64,000 bases of DNA from Ditylenchus dipsaci (GCA_004194705.1 SADC01001280.1:124001-188000); one strand, 5' to 3'; positions 42,601 to 58,357 are shown, counted from the stretch's first letter. Notes: generated by a model not told the origin, from the letters alone. Numbers and translations are program-made.

Positions 42601-44374
42601 TTGGCGGTGAAAGGACCACTCTATTAAAGGAGGGCAAAATTCCCATACGCATCGCCTAGGGTCGAAGGTTCAAGACCCCTAGGTGCATACGGTATTTTTA
42701 CTAATATCGATTTACTAATGTCGATTTATTTTTCAACCTCTCTAAAATCAGGAAAATTTCTGGTCGATGTCAAGATTTTCAGTTGAAAATCCAAAAAGCG
42801 GAATCGGTAGAGCTCGTGAGAGCCAAGAAAACACAAAAACAGTTTTGCAAAATGTTGACTCTGCTGTGAGATACAGATCTTCGAAGTGAGGGAGGTCGGT
42901 TAGAGAGGGTCGGTGTATTAGAAAAAATACGGTATTACTTATTATTACTTACTTGTTTTTCATTTAGTTCACTGATTTCAAGATACAAAAACTATCGATA
43001 AATCAATTAAAATTGCCAGAAAATGGCCTAATTATCGGATTTCATGCAAAATGACAGGCGTGTGTATGATGGCATGGAATGGTAAAATATCGACTGACCA
43101 CGAATTTGACTGACCACTATCAACTGACCACGGTATCAACTGACCACTATTTTTAAAATACTGATCTTGAAAATCATTACTTCATGATGTCGAGTTCACA
43201 TGGACAAGATATTGAAAAATTTCAGTTTGCTTTTTATGATAGAAATTAGGGTTTGATCAAATGGTCTTTTCCAGATCAGGCGGTTTAGAAAAACCCGGGT
43301 TCCTAATACGTATTCTCTTTCTGAACCTGGTTTTTTGGAAGCCGGTATTCTGTTAACCGACCGGATCTACCCTAATAGAAAGTATCACTTTTTCTATCAT
43401 CTGTTTTATTATTTTTAATAGAAGGTTTTTTGTCTGTGAAGCTATCCACATCCATATATGTTTCCATATCTCTATATATCTATATCCATATACAGTTGAC
43501 TTTCTCGTTAACGAAGCTCTCGTTTACGAACTTTTGGTTAAAACATTTTGGTTTAACTTGGTTAGTTTGATCGTTAGCGAACTTATAAAAAGTTTGGTGA
43601 TTTTATGAATAGTGGTTAGTCGATATCGTGGTGAGTTGATAGTAGTCAGTCGATACCGTGGTCAGTTGATAGAGGTCAGTCAAATTCGCGGTCAGTCGAC
43701 CCTCGTCCGCATGGAATCGACATTGTTGGAAGTTTTTTTCAAATTCTAGCTCTAACGAAATATTCTCCTTTTATCTGAACAATGTTTCAAATGAAAGCCT
43801 AGAATCTTGGCTGCATTTCGGTATTTGAAACGTGACTTGCAGAAAAAGATCGGAAAATATCAACTAACCCAGTCAAAGAAAAACCCCGAAAACGGTCGAT
43901 TTTCGGAAATTTTGCCTATTCCAGCTTGGGTACAAGATCCAGTAGGTGAGAAAGCCACGAGAAAGAAGATTTGAGAAAGACGATTTTGTTTGACAGTAAA
44001 GAGTATGAGGATCATTTCAACACCGAAATTGTAAATCAAAAGAGATGAAAAAATAAGGTTATCAGCCAGTGGTAGTCGAACCATTAAACTGGGCGATGCG
44101 TAGAGGAAGTTCCCCTCCTTTGAACTTATTTGTAAAAGTGTAATAGAATGAAATTTTAGGAGACATTAAGGTGGGATCATTGATGAACATGAAAAATCCT
44201 TTACAATCTGACCAGCAAAACTCGGGAAAAGATTATGGAGCACTACAACCTTTCCTCGACAAGGAGATACAAAAGGCTTTCTGGACCTTGCTCACAACCT
44301 TGTGTGTCGGAATCAACAGTGTTCTATGCGTGTGTGGAGTGATTTTCAAGAGAACTCTGTTAAGCAGACCTTAG
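21639..44374 (+). CDS. TMEM161: TMEM161 family membrane protein
   Basis: Polytopic membrane protein of the TMEM161A/B family; vertebrate members affect ion currents and oxidative-stress survival. Exons: 21639 to about 21836, about 21858-22110, 22159-22337, 24074-24136, 26626-26713, 41641-41805, 42235-42406, 42457-42553, 44160-44374. The start MAIF(G)VHFVLTLVAATVF matches MALLGVQLVVTLL of the human protein if one G is added at 21651-21653. Later pieces match in order: WTIDYFIFALTVYCISDLFT, SLSELSAERN, ILCFAAIFFLVSMIFTMFMD, LLLFITLSIVFSTLAAMFLF, FYETFRILIIILWAAMRC, YSCVSLLQYFVPVLITLAVA, and a last hydrophobic segment FWTLLTTLCVGINSVLCVCG. The borders of exon 2 are unclear, and junction 26713/41641 is one base short. 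The 14.9-kb intron 26714-41640 contains SF3B2 on the other strand. Confidence 0.85.
23045..24014 (-). mobile_element. hAT element with BED-finger gene, exact 8-base TSD
   Basis: Tips TAGGGTTG and CAACCCTA; ATTTTTGG is duplicated at 23037-23044 and 24015-24022. Both ends carry GGAGAATTCT words. Length 970 bases, too short for a full hAT transposase, so it is non-autonomous but still encodes a piece of one. Confidence 0.8.
23197..23737 (-). CDS. BED zinc-finger protein remnant of the hAT element
   Basis: Exon 23737-23588 starts with ATG directly after TTCTCAG and encodes MSRKPLSWCWTYFERKQETN, then FCKFCNKRYKSGAAKMEKHL: aromatic residues, Cys-x2-Cys and His of a BED finger, the DNA-binding part of hAT transposases. 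A later exon 23271-23197 encodes FATGNIAPSFLEEVMDFFAD and stops. The part between is not in a clear frame. No catalytic domain is present. Confidence 0.6.
24162..26597. mobile_element. Compound block of nested pogo-like MITEs
   Basis: Left unit 24162-24888: tip CAGTCGACAGCACTTATTGG, with the structured repeat at 24340-24740 as its centre. Next unit starts CAGTCGACTCTCGATTATAG at 24889 and has arms around AACATCAAATCTGATGATAT, with an inner palindrome bearing ATCTCAGCTACAAAACGGTG. A further unit from about 25640 ends GTTTATCGAGAGTCGACTG at 26597 before TA, and carries the GTTCGTTCCCGCCTAGG and GTCCGACAC-type modules. Inside it, 25990-26390 is another palindrome (arms ATTTCGGGGTTCAGGGTGGC). This fills TMEM161 intron 24137-26625. 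Confidence 0.6.
27735..28298 (-). CDS. Repeat-rich second frame of the retroelement
   Basis: 187 codons, ending near the 3' LTR, where pol would be expected. It contains about five imperfect repeats of some 28-33 residues, built on RRSSRHQQPSVDQTQVEAPL and LPRSSVAPVL. The opposite strand is open too (DDVEQSDVEIDEEALAIEFD), so the sense of coding is uncertain. No known domain. It could be a minisatellite that replaced pol or a rapidly changing protein. Confidence 0.35.
   Translation of the reverse strand: MPKSPQVLCRSSRYQQPLMDQTQMQVPLCRTLPRSSVAPVLRRSSRHQQPSVDQTQVEAPLYQTLPRSSVAPVLRRSARPQQPVVYQTQLQVPPHQSLHRSARHHQTVVDQFQVQTPLHQSLRRSPLTQVLLRSAPPRQPLVVHNTMPKPLNQSPPDSSVTQVFSRSALRRPRQVIDIVPSGSIWIQ
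28325..30139 (-). CDS. Gag-protease polyprotein of the LTR retroelement
   Basis: 604 residues from MDLDQLKTILEAQ, placed 14 bases after the 5' LTR; the frame also runs upstream into the LTR. Order: a Gln/Ala-rich N-terminus, then a Gag domain with YNPMEDFTFDKWYARYSVLI and VRLLIGKLSECDFRKYADAV, typical of animal Gypsy Gag. Two zinc knuckles follow, CDSCGAEDHHRSQC and CSNCHLKGHLTSAC. The aspartic protease is marked by NLLLDTGAEETIL, with a second part LFDLVGRPWI. The stop at 28325 comes before any polymerase domain. The frame is intact, in contrast to several host genes. Confidence 0.9.
   Translation of the reverse strand: MDLDQLKTILEAQAQIQAQAQAQAQAQQNQNLAQQNQLLAQSLEKMFQAFGGGAALNPQGDNALGGQGNNSANSSLQLVSSLSARMEMFVYNPMEDFTFDKWYARYSVLIEKDGASLPDESKVRLLIGKLSECDFRKYADAVQPKGAYEKPYAEVVAILKSLFATTRSLVIRRYEALKQVQNGAQDLISFATQVNASVELAKLGAMDEEDHKCLILISGMQDQCGQRARCIQLMERAEAENKEITLNELVEECKKQSMFNSDLDQLSKQMNSYQLSAAAAQIPRRKDAKFRSQPAPNAFRSQQLGAKFRNFKRKHAFNQVKRAFDGVCDSCGAEDHHRSQCRHRNAVCSNCHLKGHLTSACRRVNSDNFNGNSNAIHINDIFTGVAQSSPIETDKVPPWKLSLVLNSVQCNNLLLDTGAEETILTIQTWKQIGKPPLQPTTRKGRSYTGHSFKLPGTVKLNVKFQNQTHQLSAYVAQGVQLFDLVGRPWIKAFDLIKPLVANSAQMLPIGTLSSQASQMQLDPVEEMEIDAISLSEALQSVERTESLPISFRSYRNKPNAELKKPSPVQVFYGENSKCRISELISKGGEERRKLINLQKEVSLL
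30907..31148. mobile_element. Near-perfect palindromic MITE, TA flanks
   Basis: Tips CCGTATAACCTCTATTAATT on both ends, TA duplicated, and arms of more than 100 bases with GGCACCCCC. It sits at the centre of an older palindrome (about 30640-31260) whose arms carry GCTCAAATGAAAGCCTGGAA and complement. Confidence 0.7.
31160..32940. repeat. Mixed repeats, no gene
   Basis: 31632-31706 is a tRNA-like repeat copy (GTGTGCA...TGCACACCC ends) in minus orientation. 32210-32470 is a palindrome with ATGTAGCCCGGGATCTCAGC and complement. 32535-32620 (TTGTTCGGCTTTATCAGCTG) recurs at 25795-25850 and 26385-26430. The rest shows nothing I recognise. Confidence 0.45.
33216..33548 (-). pseudogene. Harbinger transposase C-terminal fragment
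   Basis: Minus-strand residues SHEMADNIVWAICVIHNFLI match the C-terminal end of HARBI1-like transposases (pattern I..A.CVLHNF.I). They are followed by an acidic, then basic tail ending FQEEMI. The catalytic part is missing, so the fragment cannot act alone. Confidence 0.6.
33720..34008 (+). pseudogene. MADF/BESS- or Myb-type partner gene fragment
   Basis: Plus strand reads PSRKRKTNVEEAILNALNAV in one frame, then, after a shift within a CT run (33839-33848), SVENIYKRIVAVDDPRALFQ and FKKDIQKSLDDYEDW, stopping near MP. The second part resembles a BESS-type helix pair, as in MADF-BESS proteins that accompany Harbinger transposases. A two-base change in the CT run would explain the break. The minus strand of 33595-33690 also reads like a membrane helix, which I consider accidental. 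Confidence 0.4.
34448..34697. mobile_element. TA-flanked MITE of the CCGTATTT tip family
   Basis: Tips CCGTATTTCTTCTAATATAC and CCGTATTTTTTCTAATATAC (complement), TA on both sides, with ACCGACACCC words inside. The segment 34700-35360 that follows has a stray GGGGCATGCCCCTTTAAA hairpin end at 35263 and no gene. Confidence 0.7.
35362..38146 (-). CDS. SF3B2: Splicing factor 3B subunit 2 (SAP145)
   Basis: U2 snRNP component that helps tether U2 to the branch region. Sixteen exons: 38146-38090, 38035-37728, 37676-37545, 37498-37409, 37357-37321, 37263-37083, 37025-36922, 36872-36536, 36484-36441, 36386-36255, 36086-36058, 36013-35947, 35902-35794, 35748-35581, 35527-35501, 35453-35362. Landmarks: basic start (KRRKNKKKKESKKANKKK), VEYVGEQP, RNTVTVPRHWNAKRKYLAGK, PPFDLPDFIKRTG, KMRERVRPKMGRIDIDYQKL, PPPWLIAMQRYGPPPSYPNL, FGYHAGGWGKPPVDEYGKP, an acidic stretch, GSSHVYDLT, DFSEMVAEHSAKQ and tail KKYKDFKF. 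Two one-base gaps occur, near 37918-37919 and 35443-35445. The N-terminus is shorter than in vertebrates (no SAP domain seen). The whole gene sits inside a TMEM161 intron on the opposite strand. Confidence 0.95.
38409..40177. mobile_element. Foldback element 4 (Mutator-like), 9-base TSD
   Basis: 1769 bases. The left end has two units of GGTCAATTGGTCCAC, the right end about seven facing units of TGTGGACCAATTGACC. AAAAAATAT is duplicated at 38400-38408 and 40178-40186. Long arms share CAGCCTTAACCCTACTGGTT and complement. Several internal blocks of about 270 bases each repeat AAGTGGTCGTCCACTTGG-type palindromes (39160, 39450, 39630, 39915). No transposase is encoded. Confidence 0.8.
40203..41640. 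repeat. Pogo-like end, perfect hairpin element and remainder of TMEM161 intron
   Basis: CAGTGAAGTCTCGATATAAG starts at 40202 and is followed by GATACACC words. A near-perfect hairpin of about 240 bases lies at 40556-40796 (arms AAAGGGGCATGCCCACGCTA and complement). The 14-base CTAGAGGCCGTTAT-type segment occurs on both sides of it, at 40542 and 40883. Another single pogo-like end, with TCGGCACCCACAAACG, is at about 41170. The rest of this stretch up to the exon at 41641 holds no feature I can support. Confidence 0.5.
41825..42062. mobile_element. TA-flanked MITE in a TMEM161 intron
   Basis: Tips ACGTATTTCCTCTAATTAGC and CCGTATTTCCTCTAATTAGC (complement), with GCGCGCC words next. TA lies at both sides. 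It makes up most of intron 41806-42234. Confidence 0.7.
42690..42932. mobile_element. TA-flanked MITE in the last TMEM161 intron
   Basis: Tips CGGTATTTTTACTAATATCG and CCGTATTTTTTCTAATACAC (complement), TA on both sides. Just before it (42640-42690) is a hairpin with CCTAGGGTC and GACCCCTAGG arms around GAAGGTTCAA, which resembles a tRNA T-arm. Confidence 0.55.
43081..43708. mobile_element. Foldback element 5 (Mutator-like), 9-base TSD
   Basis: Tips GGTAAAATATCGACTGACC and GGACGAGGGTCGACTGACC (complement). Both ends are arrays of GACCACTATCAACT and GACCACGGTATCAACT units. GCATGGAAT is duplicated at 43072-43080 and 43709-43717. It lies in the last TMEM161 intron. Confidence 0.75.
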
Positions 44375-44704
44375 CGTGCACTAAGTAAAAAACCTTGTTG
44401 GGAATGAAATATCTGGCAAGACTCACAAAGTGCCATATTTTCGTCTTTCATCAATAAATTACGCTTTATTTGAAGACTTTCATACACACTAGCATACTTT
44501 AAGAAAACAGTAGGCTGCCACAACATACGGTAATTATCAAGAAAATACTCAAAAAGAAAAATGTGTTGCAAATGTACAATTTTATAAATTCAAACCAAAT
44601 TCACAAATTGTTGAAGGAATTTTAAATCTTGGTTTGACATTTGTTCGAAGAGCAGCAGATTTTGTTGAAAGTTGGAAATATACGATGATCATAGGAACAA
44701 TTGT

Positions 44705-46687
<1,983 letters not shown>

Positions 46688-46689
46688 CT

Positions 46690-47405
46690 AAAAGTTATTT
46701 TGTAAATTTACCAAAAGGGAAAACAGTTTACAGAAATTTAAATTTACAAATCCATGCAAGAAATTTGTAACAAATGAGAAATTTCGCCAATGCAATAACA
46801 CCAAAAATTAATAGTGAACCAGACTTTGGAGGGGCTATAACGCTCTTTTATACCTTCGTATGTCAGTTTGAGGGGTCTATTATTTCTAATCTTTCCATAT
46901 GCTTCATACCTTTCAAATACTTATAGAGATATCTAATACAGATCGAAACAATGGTATAAAACAATCGAAAAAGGGAGTCGTAAATGTCCTCCCTTGTAAA
47001 AATGCTCCTCATTAACAGTTTTTTAATAAGTGCACCATCTCAAAAAAACTTTTATAATAACAAAACAATGAAAAATAAATAAACGTGTGAAGGTGTTCTG
47101 ATTTGTCTCTCTATTTTGAAAAAATAGGATAACACATAGGGAACCAAAATAAATCCTTGAAAATGCTTCATTTTTGGCCTCTTGAAAACGGTAAAAATCC
47201 AATCAATAATTTTTCGTTGCGGGATGCAGTTTGTTTAAAAGTAAGTTTAGTCGTGCACTTTTACTATAAGCTTTATGGTATAAAGTAAAAGAAGAGAATA
47301 TTTTCGAAAAAGTCGATAAAATAATTAATTCTGATGATGCCAATAGTCATTCTATAACTCCACAAAATAAAATTGTACCAATTTATCTGATACTTATTTG
47401 GTGGA
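46690..47405. promoter_or_regulatory. Intergenic region between divergent PP1 and PAK genes
   Basis: 718 bases with no palindromic element, unusual for this window. It must contain both promoters, but I cannot point to specific sites. A short open piece at 47163-47246 (MLHFWPLENGKNPIN..., ending before GTAAG) might be a 5' exon; no evidence joins it to PAK. Confidence 0.35.
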
Positions 47406-52115
<4,710 letters not shown>

Positions 52116-52133
<18 letters not shown>

Positions 52134-53045
52134 CATAATTCAAGGGACCGCCAAAAACGTTATGTTACTTAGAGTAGACATTCCAAAAATATAATTACGC
52201 ATCACAAACAAGAAATGCAAAAGAAAATGATATTTTTGATTAATGACAACCTGAATGTACAAAAAATTCTTATCTAGACAAAATAAATTTGATTTTTTGA
52301 GAAATTTAATGATTTTCGAGAAATTTAAAAGATTTATAATACATAGAGGGGCGTTTTTTTCGGCTAAAGCCAGTAAAAAACGTATGTTATACAGAGTCTT
52401 ACGTTATATAGAAGTTTACCTTGGCCTTATTTAAATCAGACTAACCAAACCGATCTCTGAGTTATTTTATATAGAAATTTACGTTATATTGAGTTATTTT
52501 ATCGACAGGTTCGATTGCAATAGAAAATTTCATCAAAAATATTATATGAAGAAGTGCCATAAAATTTATCAACACAATTTTCGTTTACAAATAACAGTAA
52601 AGTTGAAAATTATTGAAATCGAGTTGTTAGAATTGGAGCAATTGAAATCCAAAACTTAATTTATTTGGGCTAGAATTTTTGTCAAATCGTGGTCAAAAAT
52701 AATGAAACCTGGCACCTAATTTTTATTATACTAATTTAAATCACAATATTCAGTTATTTTGTCCAAATATTCGTCAAATTTTGACCTCACTGTTTATTTT
52801 TGACGCATAATAAAAAAACATTTATAACCGAAATTTACTTAGAGATTAAAAAACCGTCTGATAAAAACCGGCTAAAAACACCGGTTAAGAAACCATCACC
52901 CAACCCTACAATAAAATCAACCAAATAACTAAAAATTACACCGGCAACTCAAAAAATAAGGTTCTGGGTTTCAAAATTTTTGACAGTTTTGAATCGGCCT
53001 CTGGTCATTTCTAGCAATTTATCAAATTAAACATTTTTTATATTT
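52116..53045. mobile_element. Pogo-like MITE overlapping the PAK 3' end, then AT-rich sequence
   Basis: ATCGAACCTCTATATAACAT at 52116 and, in complement near 52520, ATCGAACCTGTCGATAAAAT mark the ends; inside are ACGTTATG and TATATAGAAGTTTAC words. The CAG of the tip is lost on both sides. From about 52530 to 53045 I see AT-rich sequence without a gene. Confidence 0.5.
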
Positions 53046-53048
53046 TTT

Positions 53049-56000
53049 TTACTTCAAAGATTTTCTATAGGTATTGTGAGTAACGAGAGCTGTATTGACT
53101 ATCGATGCTGTGTGGCTCTCCGTCTTCCATGGCATTTTGACTACCAAACGAGATTTGAACTTAATATTAATAATTCATTAAATTTCGATTTCAAAAACTT
53201 TTACCTCTTTGTTCATTGTTAAGTAAATTATGGAGTTCGCAGAGCAGTTGAGAAGCATGCAGCAGGTTGTAATCGAATAAATAGCCTTTGAATCAGCCGG
53301 TACTATTTTAGGGAATATTCGGAAAGTTATCCATACAACTTAAGAACACCCCTTACCAATCAATTTAACCCTATACTCACCAGCCAAAGAAGACCGATAA
53401 GTGAGCAATTTATAATAAACAACGTTTTTTTCTAAAAAAAGGCGCTAAAATAAAAATTTGAGCATTTAGCGGTCTTGTTTGGCTGGTATGGATAGGGTTT
53501 AATTGCCTATAGGTAATATGGCTCAATTTAGCAAATCACTTTTACTTAATATTTTAAGCAATATATTAAAAAAAAATCAGAAATATTCAAACAGGCGCAG
53601 AGCATTTTAGAGATATAATTGCTTTTTACAAATCAAAAATTGTAGAAAATGAGCCAAAATGGGATGTCTCCAGTGATCTATAAATCTCCGGCTCTGGCTC
53701 TGCTCTGGCTCCGAGCAGGAGCCTTAGCCGGAGCAAATTTTTCAAAGTTGAGAGCCCGGAGCAAGAGCCGGAGAAATTTTTTTGAACTCGAGAGCCCGGA
53801 GCGAGAGCCGCAGCAATTTTTTGAAATGAAAATATCGGAGCCAAATCCGTAGCAAATTTTTTCAAAAAAGAGCTCGGATCCATATTCAGAAAAAATTAAA
53901 ATCATATATTTATATTTTATATACGTATAACGAGTGTATACGTATAATTTTCCGGCTCTGGCTTTCGCTCGGAGCAAGAGCCGGAGCAAACTTTTCAAAT
54001 TTGAGAGCCCGGAGCAAGAGCAGGAGCAAACTTTTTCAAACTAAGATTTCAGAGCCAGAGCCGGAGCGAAAAATCGAAAACTACATCACTGGATGTCTCG
54101 TTTTTTTGGCTAATTAGCCATGCAATTAGTTAAACGTCGGATAAATTTATTTGCTTAAATAGGTTTCCAATATTTTATTTAAAAATTATACATTTTTCTT
54201 CAAAAATCATATAATTCTTGATAAAAAAAATCAGACTTTTTTGTCTAATTACTTTAGCTAAATAAATAGCTTGAGTGATTAATTAGCTCATTAGTAATGC
54301 ACAGCTTCGACCCCATGCCAATTTGAAAATTTGACCACTTGAATCAAGATCCCATAATTTGGTTCAAAAGAAAAGCTTACATAGGATGTACATGGATAAC
54401 ATAGCAAATTGCAAAGCATATCTGCTCTCTTTGTGACGTCTCTTTTGCCGCGTTTTGTCTGAGACAGTATTGTTTAGAAATGCAGTAGATTTTCTCAGGT
54501 ATATTAGTATCTGAAGTCAATGCACACTTTTAATACATTTTTATTTTTAATTACTTGTCAAAAATTGAATATAGTAAAGTTGTGACCCGCTTATGCATAG
54601 TGAACAGCTCGACTTAATCCAGCTTATATACTAAAACTTTTTTTGTAGCGTCATTTTTCAAATTTTCAAAAATTGAAAAAATTTGGATTTCTCTCGAGAT
54701 TTTCCGATGTAACAGCAAAATAAAAAGTTTCTTTTTGAGTCAGATGTCAATGTAAGAAATTGAATAAGTATTGAGGCTTAAATCCATGGCAGATTTCAGC
54801 ACTGAAAAAATGTATAACGAACTTTTTTAGGGAAAAAGTATTTATAGTATTACCCCACGGGTTCGACCATACTTCATTAAAAAGATTCGTATTTATTTTG
54901 ACACTCCAAATCTTATTTTTTATAAAATTTTAGCCAAAATCTTATCTTTTGACATTAAAAGAGCGCCAAAATATCCTAAAGCAACTTTTTTAGGGGCAAA
55001 TCTATTCTTTTTAAAAATTTGAGTTGATTGCCCTCGGTTCCACGGCCTTCTGAAGCTGCCAAAATTAAAAAAAATGTTCAAAGTACAATTAAATGCATTT
55101 TCACAGTCATAAATAATTTTGACGAGGCATCAGTTCTAAACAACTTACTGCAATATAACAAGTTATAGATATTAGGGAAGTTACAAAATTGAAAGGCAGA
55201 TCAAGATGCTCATCTGCAGCATTATATCCAGTTACATGATAAGCAGAGCCGTACACATCGTAATACAAATAGATTCTTAATTAACAAAATTAAAATATAT
55301 CTTAGGTTGGAAACCAAGTTTTCGGCGTCCATCTCTCATATTTTTACGCCAAACACATCTCTGTTACAGTAATGCTTCTCAGTATCTGAGCTATTTTTCA
55401 TATGAATTCCGATTCTTTGTAATCACTATGATCGAAGCTTAAAAATCGAAGCTTCACTAGCAAATTACTAAAATACAAGGGGCATAGGCGTTTGTCAAAG
55501 CCTTCATAGGCTTTTTTCATATTAATAGTTGCTTATCACTCACGAACCTAAAATTTGAGAGCGACCGGAATCAAACTTGCGCCAACAAACCATTTTCGTG
55601 TCAAGTCAAATGCCACTTTTACGCAATTTACGTTAAATTGCGTAAAGAAAAAAAACAAGGTCAGTGAAAAATGGTATTTAGAAGAGTAGGCATATGCCCC
55701 TCTTAAAACGCGTATTTTTCGACACTCTTTTTTCAACGAAAGCTGACATTGTGGTGAACACGATGGTGTTAGCGACGAAAATGATTTCAACCTCTACGGC
55801 CCATTTCGGCCTCCGAAGTTAGAAAAACGTTTCCCACCCACACATGCCAAATACTATATAAGATGAGTTTGAGCTGCGTAACAACGCTTAACAGGCCATT
55901 GACAGCATCCATCGGGCCAAAAACGGAGCTGTTGCATATTAAACAGCTAAATAGTATGTCTACAAGTTTTCAAGAAGAAATTTGCATGCTGAAGACAATT

Positions 56001-58357
56001 GAATATTTAGCCGCATTCGATAAGTCGACCGAGATGCAGTCGTCGTGACCGTCAAAAACTATTCATCAAGAACTGCAACGCAAAAATAGTGAGACTCTCA
56101 GAATCTGAAGCATCTGCCATACAGTCCAGACATAAAGGCGTGTGGTTTCCATGCATTTTGGTCATTGGAGCACTGAGCACAAAAGCGTGAATTTCTTTCC
56201 ATATTCTCGAATACTAAGGACCGAGAATGACAAAATTCTAAGAATGACGGAGAGTGATCAAAAGTAATGAAGAATACGGTACAATTGCAGTTTAGGCATC
56301 CTTAAAAAGTTTAGGTATCCTTAAATATTTTAGGCACCCATAGAAAGTTTATAGCTCTTTCACAAACGTTGGAGTTGGCGTTGGAGTTGGCGTTGGAATT
56401 GGAGTTGGAGTAATTTTTTTATGAACACCTTTTTACTCCAACTCCAACGCCAACTCCGACCCTTTCACAAAAAACTCCAACGCCGACTCCAACTCCGACT
56501 CCAACGCCGACTCCAACTAATAAGATTAAATAATAAGAATATAAATAATAAGAATTAAAGTCGGAGTTGGCGTTGGAGTTGGAGTTGGCGTTGGAGTTGG
56601 AGTTTTTTCATGAAAGGGTTGGAGTTGGAGTCGGAGTTGGCGTTGGAGTCGGACTTGGAGTTGGAGTAAAAACGCGTTCATAAAAAAAATACTCCAACTC
56701 CAACGCCAACTCCAACGCCAACTCCAACGTTTGTGAAAGAGCTATTAGGCATCCATAACTTTATTTAATAACAACATGTATAGAGTATGCAAGAAAATTT
56801 CGCGCTACTTGCTTTTACTCTAACAGTTACCATACGACCCTCCCCATCTAAAAAAGGTACTTGCATATACCTGCATGCTTACGGACCTTCTGGCTTATAC
56901 CCCCTGAAAATAACGTTTTTAAAAGTGTTTAGAAACCAGTTCAAGTAATATTTTTGTCATTCGAAAAGGGACAAAGGGTTGTATTGGGAGGGAAGGGACA
57001 AAAGAGGGGCCACTTAAATAAGGGCCCACTAACAAGAAGATGTTGAACATAGTTTTGAATACTGGGGCCTACCGCATAAATAAACTCTGGTATGCATGTT
57101 TTTTCATGCATCCAGAGTCCCTTTCGAGTGATTTGTGTCTAAGGTATATGGGTGTGCGCATCTCAACTCTAAGCCCCCAAGCCCCGAAGGGGGCGCAGGA
57201 GGCTTGAGAGTTAGAGATGCGTGCACTGGCTAGGGGCGCTTGGCCCCTTTTGTCGCATTTTCGGCGTTCTGCCCTATGTTCTGTTTTAGCCACTTAGGCC
57301 TTATTTTTTAACTTAGGCTTAGGCTCAGGATAGGCCAGCGCATGTTAGCCGTGACGAAAAAATGTCTTACGGACTACAAAATGGGGACACGGTCAATTCA
57401 CTCCCCGGTCAATTCATAGACATGATTCCGAGTAGTACTCTCGATCATATAATGCATATAAAGTCTATTTTTGCCACGGTCCGAGTTGAAAAACATGGTA
57501 AAACAGCCAAAAACTAGGTAGAGAGTGGTTCAAATAATTGGCTTTTTATTATTTTCTTGCCACCCCATTACAGCCTAAAGTTCCATAGAAATTGCTTTTT
57601 TAGTTTTTTTTTATAACAAAATAATTGTTTAAAATGGTTTTTCGACTACTTCTGAAAAAGTCGAATTTTTATGGATGCCTAAAGTATTTATTGGATGCCT
57701 AAACTTTCTATGGATGCCTAAAATATTTAAGGACGCTTAAACTTTTTAAGGATGCCTAAAGTGGTTAACTTTTTTTAAACTCACAAACAACATGGAAGTA
57801 TAAAATCAGCATAAAAAGCCATAATATACGAGACGACAGGAATGATGCAGCAAATAACTATTAAATTTTTTCTCGAAAAAATCCATGAATACTGCGAATA
57901 TACAATCACAACAAATCTTAATAAATTTTGGTCTGTTTGATTCCATCTTTTTTTACAAAAGACCACTTCTACCTGTTAATCGCCATAATAGTAGCAGTCA
58001 ACAAACTGTAATACCACTGTGCCTGGTATATAACAGCAATTGACTTGGAAAATGGGCTTTCAAAACCATCAGGAAACAAAAAATCCTATAGTTTATTAGT
58101 TTAGTAGAATATCTACAAACGGCTGAAAAACTTGCTTGCAAAATGATAGAAGGTGCCATATAGAAGGAAGCAAGTATAAGGTGTATAATGTCTCCAATGA
58201 CATTAGTGAATGTTAGGATATACACATTGCTCTCGTTCTTTTTCAAAAAACCTCCCGACACTAGGGTTGTCAGGACTATAATATTTAATACTAGAGCACT
58301 GAAGGCAAATAGCCCAATAAATAAGCCTAACACTATCGAAATAGCTTGCAAATGCAT
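53049..58357 (-). CDS. Seven-transmembrane receptor, nematode serpentine (Srx-like) type
   Basis: Seven exons join in perfect phase to 310 residues: 58357-58136, 58085-57973, 57916-57785, 55275-55149, 54510-54381, 53302-53205, 53159-53049. TM1 ISIVLGLFIGLFAFSALVLN with IIVL, TM2 TFTNVIGDIIHLILASFYMA, TM3 end YYSLLTATIMAINR (DRY replaced by INR), TM4 LIVICCIIPVVSYIMAFYA, loop 2 and TM5 PFNFVTSLISITCYIAILIY, a basic third loop (TRQKRRHKESRYALQF) and TM7 MLLNCSANSIIYLTMN (NSIIY for NPxxY). ASFYMAPSII and INR recall the nematode Srx chemoreceptor group, my best guess. TM6 looks short, so a small exon between 54380 and 53303 may be missed. Intron 1 begins with GC. Start chosen at the first ATG after TTTTTTAG. 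Ligand unknown. Confidence 0.8.
53671..54091. mobile_element. hAT-type element with GAGCCGGAGC words, exact 8-base TSD
   Basis: Tips CAGTGATCTA and, in complement, CAGTGATGTAG; GATGTCTC is duplicated at 53663-53670 and 54092-54099. The interior is built of GAGCCCGGAGCAAGAGC repeats in both orientations. It lies in an intron of the receptor gene. Confidence 0.75.
55276..57784. mobile_element. Receptor intron 3: foldback-like element and nested insertions
   Basis: Left tandem units of about 25 bases at 56285-56350 (TTTAGGCATCCTTAAAAAGT) face five units at 57665-57760 (GGATGCCTAAA). Between them lie a Harbinger MITE (56352-56744) and a copy of the structured interspersed repeat (57060-57310), followed by a truncated piece of foldback element 3 (57385-57420). 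55276-56280 contains only weak repeats; an open stretch of 61 codons at 55863 after TATATAAG has no recognisable product. Confidence 0.5.
56352..56744. mobile_element. Harbinger-type MITE with GTTGGA interior
   Basis: Tips TAGCTCTTTCACAAACGTTG on both ends; TTA is duplicated at 56349-56351 and 56745-56747. The interior consists of GTTGGAGTTGGC hexamer arrays and their complement in alternating blocks. Confidence 0.75.

Noticed and set aside
55863..56048. A 61-codon gene after a TATATAAG box
   Set aside because: It lies inside a receptor intron among repeats, has no recognisable product and no splice or conservation support.
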